Origin: Streptosporangium sp. NBC_01756
GTDB lineage: Bacteria > Actinomycetota > Actinomycetes > Streptosporangiales > Streptosporangiaceae
Length of the DNA stretch: 64,000 bases
Reading direction: 5' to 3'
Assembly (NCBI RefSeq): GCF_035917975.1
Contig: NZ_CP109130.1
Location: 8,432,001-8,496,000 of the forward strand
Positions 43,959 through 52,569 of the stretch are shown here, in pieces (position 1 is the first letter of the stretch; each line of letters begins with the position of its first letter). Both the position numbers and the translations under genes were made by a program. The notes under the pieces were generated by a model. It searched no databases, was not told where the DNA came from, and saw nothing but the letters and a program-made list of their open reading frames with translations.

Positions 43959-44825
43959 ATGACAGCGCATGTAGTGGTGGGCGCGGACGACTCACCTTCC
44001 TCGCGGGCCGCGGTCGCATGGGCCGCCGCCGACGCGGCACGGCGGGGACGAGCCCTGCGGATCGTCCACGTGTGCGAGCCGTGGGGCTACGACATCCCGC
44101 TGCAGACCCCTCCCGGTTTCCGTGACTCCATGACCGACTACTGCCAGGGCGTGCTCGACACCGCGATCGAACTGGTACGTGAACGCGCGCCGGGGGTCGA
44201 GGTGGACACCGTGCTCGAAAGGGGCCGGATCGTCGAGGTCCTCCAGCGGGAGGCCGAGGACGCAGAAGAGGTCGTGGTGGGCAACCGGGGACTCGGCGGG
44301 TTCACCGGGTTGCTGCTCGGCTCGGTCTCCCTCGCGCTGACCGGGCACGTGACCGTACCGCTCGTGGTCGTCAGAGGCTCACAGGAACGAACGTACGACG
44401 AGGTCGTCGTCGGCTTCGACGGATCGGCCCACTCGGCGGCGGCCCTGGAGTACGCCTTCGAGGAAGCCACCCGGCGCGGCGCCCGGCTGCACGCGATCCA
44501 CACCTGGCAGATGCCCATCCTGGGGCAGGGCGCCACCGCCTACCCGTTGCTGATCGAGGAGATCATCGAGACCGAGCAGCGCGTCGCGGCGGACACGCTC
44601 ACTCCCTGGCGAGGGAAGTATCCGCAGATCGAGGTCGAGGAGACGGTGGTCTGCGGGCACCCCGTCGCCGTCGTCTGCGAGGCGTCGGTCACCGCGGACC
44701 TGGTGGTCGTCGGCACGCGGGGGCTGGGCCGGCTCGGCGCGGCCGTACTCGGCTCGGTGAGTCACGGAGTCCTGCACCACGCCCACTGTCCCGTCGCGGT
44801 GGTGCGCGCCCGGGGTGAGGCGTGA
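43959..44825 (+). CDS. Universal stress protein, tandem UspA domains (4)
   Basis: 288 aa, two UspA domains with loops GNRGLGGFTGLLLGS and GTRGLGRLGAAVLGS; starts VGADDS and VGFDGS. The first loop has N in place of S after G and the first start has DDS, small departures from its paralogues. CTGAGGAGG precedes ATG 43959. First gene of a probable five-gene operon reaching 47977; its TGA overlaps the ATG of the next gene as TGATG. Confidence 0.91.
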   Translation: MTAHVVVGADDSPSSRAAVAWAAADAARRGRALRIVHVCEPWGYDIPLQTPPGFRDSMTDYCQGVLDTAIELVRERAPGVEVDTVLERGRIVEVLQREAEDAEEVVVGNRGLGGFTGLLLGSVSLALTGHVTVPLVVVRGSQERTYDEVVVGFDGSAHSAAALEYAFEEATRRGARLHAIHTWQMPILGQGATAYPLLIEEIIETEQRVAADTLTPWRGKYPQIEVEETVVCGHPVAVVCEASVTADLVVVGTRGLGRLGAAVLGSVSHGVLHHAHCPVAVVRARGEA

Positions 44826-45304
44826 TGGACGTACAGAACCTCACGGTGGGGCAGGTGATGAGCAGGACGCTCGTCGCCGTCGCCCCTGACGAGTCTCCGC
44901 TCATGGCCTGGGAGATCATGTGCCGGGCGGGCATCCATCACCTGCCGGTCATCGAGGACCACGGCCGCCTGCTGGGTGTGCTCACCCGGGAGGACCTCAC
45001 CGCCCACTGGTCCGGCGGCCCGATCGAGCAGTCACGTGTGCGCGTCCATGCGTTACTGGCCGATCACCGCTGTCCGCACATCACACTCGACACCCGCCTG
45101 ACGGAGGCCGCGGCCACCATGATCGACGCCGGCGTCGACGCGATCCCGGTCCTGGGTGAGAAGAACAGGCTGGTGGGGATGGTGACCGCCACCGACGTGC
45201 TCCAGGCCGTGGCCGGCCGGGTCGCCGAGCGGCAGGAGCCCCCCGAGGTGATGACCGGGATGTTCCGCCTGACGCCGGTCCTGCCCCGGGCAGGGTGGGA
45301 ATGA
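44825..45304 (+). CDS. CBS-pair protein (second)
   Basis: 159 aa, one Bateman module: CBS1 about 8-60 (VGQVMSRTLVAVAPDES to LTREDLT) and CBS2 about 75-133 (ALLADHRCPHITLDTR to TATDVLQAV). No BON domain; the C-terminal tail is unstructured. Start overlaps the preceding USP stop as TGATG, so translation is coupled. Likely an adenine-nucleotide sensor acting with the USPs. Confidence 0.87.
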   Translation: MDVQNLTVGQVMSRTLVAVAPDESPLMAWEIMCRAGIHHLPVIEDHGRLLGVLTREDLTAHWSGGPIEQSRVRVHALLADHRCPHITLDTRLTEAAATMIDAGVDAIPVLGEKNRLVGMVTATDVLQAVAGRVAERQEPPEVMTGMFRLTPVLPRAGWE

Positions 45305-45368
45305 CGGCGACCTTCGCCGCTGCCGCCGCGGGTGCCGTTCCGGGATTCTCGTAACGAGGAGGTCAGCC

Positions 45369-46034
45369 ATGAAGGTCAAGGACGTCATGGGAGCGAGGGC
45401 GGTCGCGGTGCGGCCGGAGGCGTCGTTCACCGAGGTCGTCGACGCCATGCGGCTGTTCGAGGTCGGCGCGGTCACCGTCATCGACGCCGACGGCCGTCCC
45501 GTCGGCATGGTCTCGGAGGACGACCTGCTGCTGAGGGAGTTCGACTCCCGCGAGCACCTGGGCGGCGTCTTCGGCGGCCACCGGAACCGCGAGGAACACC
45601 GGAAGGCCATGGGCGCCACGGCCGGGGAGATCATGACCGTCTCGGTGGTCACCGTCACGGAGGACACCCCCGTCCGGGACGCGGCGCGACTGATGCACCT
45701 CAGCCGGATCAGGCAACTGCCCGTGATCGACGCGGACACCGGGCGAGTCATCGGATGCGTCCAGCGGAGCGACCTGCTCAAGGTCTTCGTCCGGCCGGCC
45801 GCGGAGATCGATCGCGAGGTCGCCGAGGTCTGTGACCGGCTCCGTATCAACCGGGAGAAGCTGGTCGTCGGCAACGAGGCCGGTGTGGTCACGCTGACGG
45901 GCCGGGTCGACCGCCACTCGCAGGGTTCACAGCTCGTCGCCGCCGTCCGCGGGATCGAAGGCGTCCTCGACGTCGAGGACGGCCTGGTCTACGAGTCCGA
46001 CGACCTGGCCCGCATTCCACCCCTCTACCTGTGA
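45369..46034 (+). CDS. CBS-pair plus BON domain protein (second)
   Basis: 221 aa, same architecture as the protein at 30174-30875: CBS1 (MKVKDVMGARAVAV to EDDLLLREF), CBS2 (AGEIMTVSVVTVTEDT to RSDLLKVFVR), BON (about 148-210, RLRINREKLVVGNEAGVVTLTGRV). The two are paralogues. GAGGAGG lies before ATG 45369. A weak box-like GGCGACCTTCGCCGC at 45306-45320 lies upstream, but the gene probably also reads from the upstream promoter. Confidence 0.88.
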   Translation: MKVKDVMGARAVAVRPEASFTEVVDAMRLFEVGAVTVIDADGRPVGMVSEDDLLLREFDSREHLGGVFGGHRNREEHRKAMGATAGEIMTVSVVTVTEDTPVRDAARLMHLSRIRQLPVIDADTGRVIGCVQRSDLLKVFVRPAAEIDREVAEVCDRLRINREKLVVGNEAGVVTLTGRVDRHSQGSQLVAAVRGIEGVLDVEDGLVYESDDLARIPPLYL

Positions 46035-46047
46035 CGGAGGAGATGTG

Positions 46048-47049
46048 ATGAACACCCGCACCGCCGAGGAGATCGCTTCGGTACTGCACCGGGCGGTGCA
46101 GGCCGCCGTATGGGCGCCGTCGGTGCACAACACCCAGCCCTGGTCCTTCGTCATCGACGGCGACGAGATCGCACTACGGGCCGACAGCGCCAGGAAGCTG
46201 CGGCTCGGCGACGCCACGGGCCGGGAGCTGTCGATCAGCTGTGGTGCCGCCCTGATGAACGTACGGCTCGCGCTGCGCGTGCTCGGCTGTGAGACACAGG
46301 TGCGCGTGCTACCGGACCCCGACCGCCCCGCCCTGCTCGCGACGGTGCGGCCAGGAGCGCTGCTGGCACCCGACGAGCACATCCGGCTGCTGCACGCCGA
46401 GATCGAACGGCGCCGCACCCACCGTGCCGGATTCACCGCGTTGCCGGTGCCGGACCGTCTTGTCGAGACTCTCGCCGCCCAGGCGGCTACCGAGGGAGCC
46501 CGGCTGACACCGATCCGGTCCGAGGCCGCCGTCCGGGTGATCGCCGGGCTGACCTGCGCGGCCCAGGACGTGCAGTCCCAGGACCGGCTGTTCACCCTGG
46601 AGATGATCCGCTGGGCACAGCCGCCGGGAAGCACACACCGGGAGGGGGTCCCAGCGCAGGGTTATCCCCGCGAATCCGAGCCGACCCAGCCGGATTTCGC
46701 CCAGCGCGACTACGCCCACGGCCGCCCGTGGGGCAGCGACGCCGACCAGTCCGTGTCCACCTCCCCCGGGACCGTGACGGTACTGACCACGCCGGGGGAT
46801 GCACCCGAGGACTGGATCGCGGCCGGTCAGGCGCTGCAACGTGTCCTGCTGCACGCCTCCGCCTACGACGTGAGCGCGGCCTTCCACACCCAGGCACTGG
46901 AGATGTTCCACCTGCGGGAGTTCCTGAGGCAGGAACTCCTGTCGGGCGAATACCCCCAGATGGTCATGCGCCTGGGGTTCGCCGTCGACGAGAGCGAGGG
47001 CGTCCGCCGGCCGGTCACCGAGGTGCTGGAGGAACGCCGGCCCCACTGA
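46048..47049 (+). CDS. Acg-family nitroreductase-fold protein
   Basis: 333 aa, similar to mycobacterial Acg (Rv2032), Rv3127 and Rv3131, all DosR-regulon members. It has the nitroreductase-like WAPSVHNTQPWSFVIDGD near residue 25 and, in the C-terminal half, ALQRVLLHASAYDVSAAFHTQALE. Acg binds FMN in a closed site without obvious reductase activity and may store flavin. ATG 46048 (GTG 46045 is adjacent) with GGAGGAG upstream, 13 bases after the previous stop. Insert-like residues 190-220 are rich in Pro, Glu and Gln. Confidence 0.9.
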   Translation: MNTRTAEEIASVLHRAVQAAVWAPSVHNTQPWSFVIDGDEIALRADSARKLRLGDATGRELSISCGAALMNVRLALRVLGCETQVRVLPDPDRPALLATVRPGALLAPDEHIRLLHAEIERRRTHRAGFTALPVPDRLVETLAAQAATEGARLTPIRSEAAVRVIAGLTCAAQDVQSQDRLFTLEMIRWAQPPGSTHREGVPAQGYPRESEPTQPDFAQRDYAHGRPWGSDADQSVSTSPGTVTVLTTPGDAPEDWIAAGQALQRVLLHASAYDVSAAFHTQALEMFHLREFLRQELLSGEYPQMVMRLGFAVDESEGVRRPVTEVLEERRPH

Positions 47050-47107
47050 CCCGGGGGTTCCGGCATACCGTCCGGCGCGGTGAGGGAGACACCAGAAGGA
47101 GGAGATC

Positions 47108-47977
47108 ATGATCCTGGTGGGAGTCGACGGTTCGCGGGCCGGTCTCGCGGCCGCGAGCTGGGCGGTACGGGAGGCCGGTTTACGCGGAACCGGGCTGCGC
47201 GTCGTCCATATCATGCCGGCCTGGCCACTGGAGATGTCCGAGGACGCTCCGCACGCCGACGTGGGCCGATGGATGCGCGACGGTGCCGCCTCCATGCTGG
47301 CGGAGGCCGTGAAACGGGTCCAGGAGGAGGACGGCCGCGTCCAGGTGGAGTCGCGACTGTTGCCGGGCGACCCCCGCCTTGTCCTGGCCGAGGCCGCGAA
47401 GGACGCCGAGCTCCTGGTGGTCGGCAGCCATGGACTGGGGGGCTTCCGCGGCATGCTGCTGGGGTCGGTCCCGCTGGGAGTGACCGGACGGACCACCTGC
47501 CCGGTCGCCGTCATACGCAGCTCGCCGGCGCAGCCCCACGGTGAGGTGGTCGTCGGTGTCGACGGTTCCCCGACCGGTGTGCCCGCCCTCGCGTTCGCCT
47601 TCGCCGAGGCGTCTCTGCGGGGCGCCGGCCTGCGAGCGGTCCACGCATGGCACCTACCGGTCATCAGCGGCTGGGGGCCGTCGGCCCTGTCGGTCGCGGA
47701 GGAGGCCGCCGAGGGGGAGCGGCGGCTGCTGTCCGAGGCGCTGGCGGGCTGGGGCGAGAGCCATCCGGATGTCAAGGTCATCGAACAGGTGGAGTGCGGG
47801 CATCCGGTGGACGTTTTGAAGTACGCCTCGGCGCAGGCCGATCTGCTGGTTGTCGGATCGCGTGGCCGAGGCGATCTGACCGGGCTGCTCCTGGGCTCGG
47901 TGAGCCACTCGCTGCTTCACCACGCCACCTGCCCCCTGGTCGTGAGCCCCGGCCCGGCGGCACCGGGCCTTCTGTGA
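47108..47977 (+). CDS. Universal stress protein, tandem UspA domains (5)
   Basis: 289 aa, UspA domains at about 1-140 and 145-289 with starts VGVDGS and VGVDGS and loops GSHGLGGFRGMLLGS and GSRGRGDLTGLLLGS; both should bind ATP. AGAAGGAGGAGATC precedes ATG. Last gene of the operon and right end of the dormancy island; no box is visible in the 58 bases before it. Confidence 0.91.
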   Translation: MILVGVDGSRAGLAAASWAVREAGLRGTGLRVVHIMPAWPLEMSEDAPHADVGRWMRDGAASMLAEAVKRVQEEDGRVQVESRLLPGDPRLVLAEAAKDAELLVVGSHGLGGFRGMLLGSVPLGVTGRTTCPVAVIRSSPAQPHGEVVVGVDGSPTGVPALAFAFAEASLRGAGLRAVHAWHLPVISGWGPSALSVAEEAAEGERRLLSEALAGWGESHPDVKVIEQVECGHPVDVLKYASAQADLLVVGSRGRGDLTGLLLGSVSHSLLHHATCPLVVSPGPAAPGLL

Positions 47978-48055
47978 TCGCCCGATGCCCTCTGGTCGTG
48001 AGAGGGGTGTGCGGGTTGGCGTGGATGGTCACCTTTTACGACACGCTTGCCGGCC

Positions 48056-49273
48056 ATGGCGACACCTCACCCGCCAGCGCTGATCACCCAAAGTAAGATC
48101 ACGAAAGTGAAGAGTAGTCACAGGGTGATCTTGTCTACTGAACCAGCATTTAACGGACCCCGTCGTGTCGTGCTGCTGATCGGGCAACTGAGGGTAGGGG
48201 GCACCGAAAAGCAGGTTTTCCTGCTGGCCACGGGGCTGGCCCGCAGCGGTGTGGCGGTCGACGTGGTGACGTTGCACTCAGACGGGCCCTACCGTGACGC
48301 GCTGGAACTCGCGGGTGTTTCCGTGCACAACGCCAGGTTCACCGGGCTGTCGACGGGACCGATGGCCCTTCCGCGCAACCTGCTCGCGGCGGCACGCCTC
48401 CTGAGGTTGGTGCGGCGGCTCAGGCCGGACGTGCTGCACGCCTTCCTCTACCACGCCTACGTGGTCGGCGCGCCGATCGCCTGGCTCGCCCGGGTGCCGG
48501 TCGTCGTGGCGGGGCGGCGCAGCCTGAGCGTCTTCAAACGGGTCCGGTACGGGAGCTACACGTTGGAACGCCTCTCCACCCGGCTGACGCGGCATGTGGT
48601 GGCCAACGCCGTGGCCGTCGCCGAGGACGCCAAAAGGGTGGAGGGCCTCGCCCCCGAGAAGATCAGTGTGATCTACAACGGGCTGCCCGAGTCGGCCTTC
48701 CTGCCGGCCGTACCGGCTCCCATCGTCACCGACCTGCCGGTCGTGTGCTCCGTGGCCAACCTGAAGACACACAAAGGCCACCGCTGCCTCATCGAAGCCG
48801 CCGCGCTACTGGCCACCCGGGGCACGCCGTGCACCCTGGTACTCGCGGGTGAAGGACCCGAACGCGACACCTTGGCACGGCAGGCGGCGACCCTGGGCGT
48901 GGACCTGCGCCTGGTCGGCCTGCGCCGCGACGTCGAAGCCCTGCTGCACCGGGCGTCGGTGACCGTGCTCGCCTCCCTCCACGAGGGGATGAGCAACGCG
49001 ATCATGGAGGCGATGGCGGCGGGTAAGCCGATCGTCGCCACCGCGGTCGGCGGGACCTGCGAACTACTGAACGGGCGCGGCCTGCTGGTCCCTCCGGAGA
49101 ACCCCCAGGCGCTGGCCGACGCCCTGGAGCGCGTGTTGGGTGATCCCTGCCTGAGCGCGTCCCTCGGCCGCGCCGCGCGCGCCTGGGCGTTGGACAACCT
49201 CAGCCTCGACTCCATGATCGACCGGCATCTGGGACTGTACCGGCGTCTCCTGGAGGAGCGATGTGCGCGATAG
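48056..49273 (+). CDS. GT4-family glycosyltransferase
   Basis: About 405 aa, GT-B fold retaining glycosyltransferase, probably building a cell-surface or exopolysaccharide chain. N-terminal acceptor domain begins RRVVLLIGQLRVGGTEKQVFLLA. The C-terminal donor domain has VANLKTHKGH, AGEGPERDTL and the EX7E motif in HEGMSNAIMEAMAAGKP. The start is uncertain: ATG 48056 lacks a ribosome site, and an inverted repeat GATCACCC/GGGTGATC (48082-48130) in AT-richer DNA lies inside, so GTG 48107 or 48125 may be the true start. Its last bases overlap the next frame. Confidence 0.88.
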   Translation: MATPHPPALITQSKITKVKSSHRVILSTEPAFNGPRRVVLLIGQLRVGGTEKQVFLLATGLARSGVAVDVVTLHSDGPYRDALELAGVSVHNARFTGLSTGPMALPRNLLAAARLLRLVRRLRPDVLHAFLYHAYVVGAPIAWLARVPVVVAGRRSLSVFKRVRYGSYTLERLSTRLTRHVVANAVAVAEDAKRVEGLAPEKISVIYNGLPESAFLPAVPAPIVTDLPVVCSVANLKTHKGHRCLIEAAALLATRGTPCTLVLAGEGPERDTLARQAATLGVDLRLVGLRRDVEALLHRASVTVLASLHEGMSNAIMEAMAAGKPIVATAVGGTCELLNGRGLLVPPENPQALADALERVLGDPCLSASLGRAARAWALDNLSLDSMIDRHLGLYRRLLEERCAR

Positions 49274-49533
49274 CGGGTGCCGTCTGCCCGGCCGGAGTGG
49301 ACCCCGAGACGGTCCGCGACATGTGCCAGACGATCGCGCACCGTGGCCCTGACGGCAGCGGCCTGCACGTGGAGCCCTCGGCCGTACTCGGCATGCGCCG
49401 CCTGGCCATCGTCGATGTGACCGGCGGCGACCAGCCCGTCCACAGCGAGGACGGCACGGTGGTGGCGGTGTTCGACGGCGAGATCTACCACTCCCCGGCT
49501 GTGGACGGCCAGCGGCGACTGCGGCTCACGTGA
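49261..49533 (+). pseudogene. Truncated asparagine synthase (N-terminal glutaminase fragment)
   Basis: 90 aa. MCAIAGAVCP at the start with C2 as the glutaminase nucleophile, RRLAIVDVTGGDQPV, and VVAVFDGEIYH are the first blocks of class II amidotransferase asparagine synthases (normally about 600 aa). After residue 77 the similarity stops. The normal FNGEIYN motif reads FDGEIYH, so even the remaining site is damaged. Its ATG overlaps the glycosyltransferase stop and its own stop overlaps the flippase start as GTGA, so an internal deletion joined neatly coupled frames. It may be dead, or kept only for coupling. Confidence 0.7.
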
Positions 49534-50855
49534 GCGCCCCGGTGCTCCCCCCGGCCGCGACCGTCGGCCGGGACACGACCGCCACCCGCCTGGCCCACCT
49601 GCTCCTGACCCGCCTGGCACTCGTCGTGGCCGGAGGTCTCACCAGCGTCATCGTGGCCCGTGCCCTGGGGCCGGGCGATCGCGGCGTCTACTGGGTGATC
49701 GTCACCATCGCGACCACAGCGGCGGCCATGGGGAACCTGTCGGTGGAGAAGTCGCAGACGGCCCTGTGGTCGCAGGAGGGCAACCGGCCGGCGATCGCGG
49801 CGAACGCCCTGTGGCTGGGGCTCGCCGTGGGCGCGGCGGCCGCGGGGGCCGCGTTCGCCGTCGTGCTCCTTCCCGGTGCCGCCACGGTGCCCGCTGCGGG
49901 GCGCTCCACACTGTCCTGGGGGCTGGCCGCGGTGCCTATCATGCTGGCGATCGTCTACGTCAACAATGTGCACGTCCTGCGCGCCCGTACCGGGGTCGTC
50001 AACCGGGCCTCGCTGGCCGGAGCGGCCCTCCAATGCTCCGCACTGGCGGCTCTGGGGTTTCTCGGAGGGCTCACCGTCGAGTGGGTAGTGATCATCTGGA
50101 CCGTCTCGGCTGTGGCGAACCTACTGTTGCTGCTGCCGTCTCTACCCGTATGCCGGCCGTGTGAGTGGCGGCTGGTCGGCCGTACGCTGTCGTGCGGGCT
50201 GCGCCACCACCCGGGCTCCGTCTGTCATTTTCTGCTGCTGCGGCTCGACATACTGCTCCTGAACGCCATGAGCACACCCACGGCGGTGGGGATCTACTCC
50301 ATGGCGGTGACGCCGGCCGAGCTGCTGCGGGCCATGACCGACGCGGTGGTTCAGATCGCCTTGCCCCGGCAGGTGGAGTCGAGCCAGGAGACGGCTGCGA
50401 CGTACACGGCTCGGACGATCCGGCTCACCGTCGTCCTCGCTGCTTCGTCGATCATCGTTTTCTGCCTGGCGGGACCGTTCCTGGTGGTGGTCGCCGCCGG
50501 TCCGGCTTTCGCGGCGTGCATCGTTCCGATGCTGGTGCTCGCACCGGGCGTGGCGGCCGCAGCGGCGGCGAAGCCGGCCGCGGTCTATCTGCTCCGCCTC
50601 GACCTGCCGGTACTCACCTCGCTGATGTACGGTGCGGCGCTGCTGGTGAACCTCATCCTGAACATCCTGCTGATCCCTCGGATGGGCGTCGCGGGGTGTG
50701 CTCTGGCGTCCACGGTCGCCTATACGGCGCTCGCGGCAGCCCAGGTGGGCTGGTTCGTGCACTCAACGGGGGTGCCCGTGCGCCGGCTCCGCCCGGGCGC
50801 CGCCGAGGTGCGCGAGATCATCTGCCGGCTCCGCGGGCTCCTGCGCGCCGGCTGA
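49530..50855 (+). CDS. Polysaccharide flippase (Wzx/MATE-like)
   Basis: 441 aa integral membrane protein with twelve or more hydrophobic helices. The opening LLLTRLALVVAGGLTSVIVARALGPGDRGVYWVIV is the typical start of oligosaccharide flippases (polysaccharide biosynthesis protein family), and NILLIPRMGVAGCALASTVAYT is the conserved late block. It would move lipid-linked glycans across the membrane. GTG start overlaps the stop of the truncated asparagine synthase. Its 3' end overlaps the convergent methyltransferase frame by 93 bases. Confidence 0.87.
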   Translation: MSAPVLPPAATVGRDTTATRLAHLLLTRLALVVAGGLTSVIVARALGPGDRGVYWVIVTIATTAAAMGNLSVEKSQTALWSQEGNRPAIAANALWLGLAVGAAAAGAAFAVVLLPGAATVPAAGRSTLSWGLAAVPIMLAIVYVNNVHVLRARTGVVNRASLAGAALQCSALAALGFLGGLTVEWVVIIWTVSAVANLLLLLPSLPVCRPCEWRLVGRTLSCGLRHHPGSVCHFLLLRLDILLLNAMSTPTAVGIYSMAVTPAELLRAMTDAVVQIALPRQVESSQETAATYTARTIRLTVVLAASSIIVFCLAGPFLVVVAAGPAFAACIVPMLVLAPGVAAAAAAKPAAVYLLRLDLPVLTSLMYGAALLVNLILNILLIPRMGVAGCALASTVAYTALAAAQVGWFVHSTGVPVRRLRPGAAEVREIICRLRGLLRAG

Positions 50856-51680
50856 CCCGCCCGGCCTGCGGAGCACGTACTGGTTGCAACCGAGTCCGCC
50901 TCCGCACGTCTGGAGATGCAGGAGACCGAGGTCGTGCGTGCGTGCGCGGGCGAGGACCTGCTCGGGCTTGGAGACCTCGAACGGGTAGCCGCCCACCCAG
51001 TCGAGCATGTCGTGCCAGCGCGACATGCCCCGTGGCCGGGTAAGTGCGGGACGGTTCCGGCCGGGGAGCAGCCCCATGACTTTGATCAGGGGCCACGCCC
51101 GGTAGATGTATGCCGAACTGCCGGCGATCAGAGCGCCGCGGACCACCGGTCCCGACCGGTTGTAGCGCCGCTTCACGGCCGTCCAGATCCGGCTTTCCCG
51201 GCCTTGGTCGTTGTAGAGCGAGACGAACAGCAGCCCGTCGGGGGCGACGAGTCCGACGGCGGCGTCGAAGGCGTCCCACATGGCACCGGTGTGGTGCAGG
51301 ACTCCCCAGGCGTAGACCACGTCGAAGGTCCCCAGTCGTGCGCGGTAACCGCCGTCCAGGATCGATCCCTGCTCGATCGTCCATGAGGCGTCGGGAGCGA
51401 AGGCGCGCCGCAGCCGCAGAGCGGACTCCACCGCTTCGGCGTCGAAGTCGAAGGAATGCACCCGCGCTCCCAGGCGGTGCGCGGCGAGGGAGAACAGGCC
51501 ACTGCCACAGCCCACATCGAGGAAGGTGCGCCCCGCGAGGTCCTCGACACCCAAGGCCGCTCGCAGCGAGTCGATCGCGTGCCGGATGCGGCTTTCGTCG
51601 ACGAGGTCGGTGAAGGACTTCCAGTTGCGGCCGAAGGCGAACCGGTCACCCCGCTGGACCTGAAGAAGGTTGTCGTCCAT
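50763..51680 (-). CDS. Class I SAM-dependent methyltransferase
   Basis: 305 aa. Motif I is FLDVGCGSGLFS (about 54-65), motif II VHSFDFDAEAV, motif IV TFDVVYAWGVLHHTG, followed by a C-terminal part GMSRWHDMLDWVGGYPFEVSKPEQV found in methyltransferases of polysaccharide loci. The domain would naturally end at CNQYVLRR; the last 36 or so residues are antisense to the flippase gene, so the original stop has probably been lost in a rearrangement. The acceptor is unknown. Confidence 0.85.
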   Translation of the reverse strand: MDDNLLQVQRGDRFAFGRNWKSFTDLVDESRIRHAIDSLRAALGVEDLAGRTFLDVGCGSGLFSLAAHRLGARVHSFDFDAEAVESALRLRRAFAPDASWTIEQGSILDGGYRARLGTFDVVYAWGVLHHTGAMWDAFDAAVGLVAPDGLLFVSLYNDQGRESRIWTAVKRRYNRSGPVVRGALIAGSSAYIYRAWPLIKVMGLLPGRNRPALTRPRGMSRWHDMLDWVGGYPFEVSKPEQVLARARTHDLGLLHLQTCGGGLGCNQYVLRRPGGSAGAQEPAEPADDLAHLGGARAEPAHGHPR

Positions 51681-51949
51681 CGCTGTCTCCTGCCATGTGC
51701 CGCGCGCCGTGCGCGGTGATGTGCACAGCGGGTCGGCGAAGGGACTCCGAACATGATCGATAACTTATCGCAGTCGATCGACGACACTGTGAAAGAAACG
51801 CTGAGATGGCCGGTGCTCCGCTCCTCATCAGAAGCGCGGTGTCCGACCGGCCCGGGGTGCCGGGGTGGGAAGGCCGCACCGGCCGGGAGAGAAAGGGCCG
51901 CGCCCGGTTTCCGTCCGCTCGCATGCCGTACGAGGGTGTGGCGTCGTTC

Positions 51950-52354
51950 CTACCCGGCGCCCAGCGGGGCCCGCCGCGCGATGATCCTGCGATGGCTGAT
52001 CCGCCAGCCCCGGTCGCCTCGTGAGATCGTGTCCTCGTAGGTCACGCTTCCGCAGGTGCCGTCCGCCATGACGCCGATGCCCTTGGACAGGGCGCGTACG
52101 TGATCGTCGGCGAGCTCGGTGATGACGATGTTCGTCACATGGTGGCCGACCGGATTGCGCTCGCCCATCTCCAGTGACGCATCGCGGAACGCGGCCAGCC
52201 CTTCGATGGTCCTCCCGCCCAGGTCGCTGACGTCGTAGGTGACGTCGGCGGTGAACAGTTCGTGCAGTCGGTCGAGTTCCCCGGCGTCGATCAGGTGGCC
52301 GTGCATCGAAATCAGCTCGGTGATGGCCACGCGATCCTGGGTGGCAAGCGCCAT
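51950..52354 (-). CDS. SnoaL/NTF2-like protein
   Basis: 134 aa alpha+beta-barrel of the SnoaL-like/NTF2 superfamily: helical ITELISMHGHLIDAGELDRLHELFTADVTYDVSDLG followed by HHVTNIVITEL and TYEDTISRGDRGWRISHRRI. Such proteins act as cyclases, isomerases or dehydratases, or simply bind small ligands. AAGGACC before ATG 52354. The gene lies directly downstream of the large inverted repeat at 52427-52478. Confidence 0.8.
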   Translation of the reverse strand: MALATQDRVAITELISMHGHLIDAGELDRLHELFTADVTYDVSDLGGRTIEGLAAFRDASLEMGERNPVGHHVTNIVITELADDHVRALSKGIGVMADGTCGSVTYEDTISRGDRGWRISHRRIIARRAPLGAG

Positions 52355-52426
52355 GGTGGTCCTTCTGTCAGGACTCCAATGCGAGCCGCCCGTCGACCCG
52401 GGTCGGCGACGCACCTGGAGCATCGA

Positions 52427-52478
52427 TATGGGGACTTCCCCATTTGTGCGCACCAGACTAAACGGGGAAGTCCCCATA
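52427..52478. promoter_or_regulatory. 15-bp perfect inverted repeat before the SnoaL-like gene
   Basis: TATGGGGACTTCCCC (52427-52441) and GGGGAAGTCCCCATA (52464-52478) are perfect complements 22 bases apart. Each half is itself nearly palindromic (GGGGA-CT-TCCCC), suggesting two regulator sites. The GGGACTT core resembles the DevR box, but the arrangement differs. It is 73 bases upstream of the minus-strand gene. Confidence 0.5.
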
Positions 52479-52569
52479 AGCAACTCCGGGGCAGACCGGC
52501 GGCGCGTACGGCCGTCCGCGCCGTGCGGCCGCGGGTCGCACACGTCACGGACGGCCGAGCCGTCCCTCT

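Noticed and set aside
46309-47781. 490-aa minus-strand frame opposite the Acg and USP genes
   Set aside because: No recognised motif, and the plus strand has well-defined Acg and UspA domains with ribosome sites.
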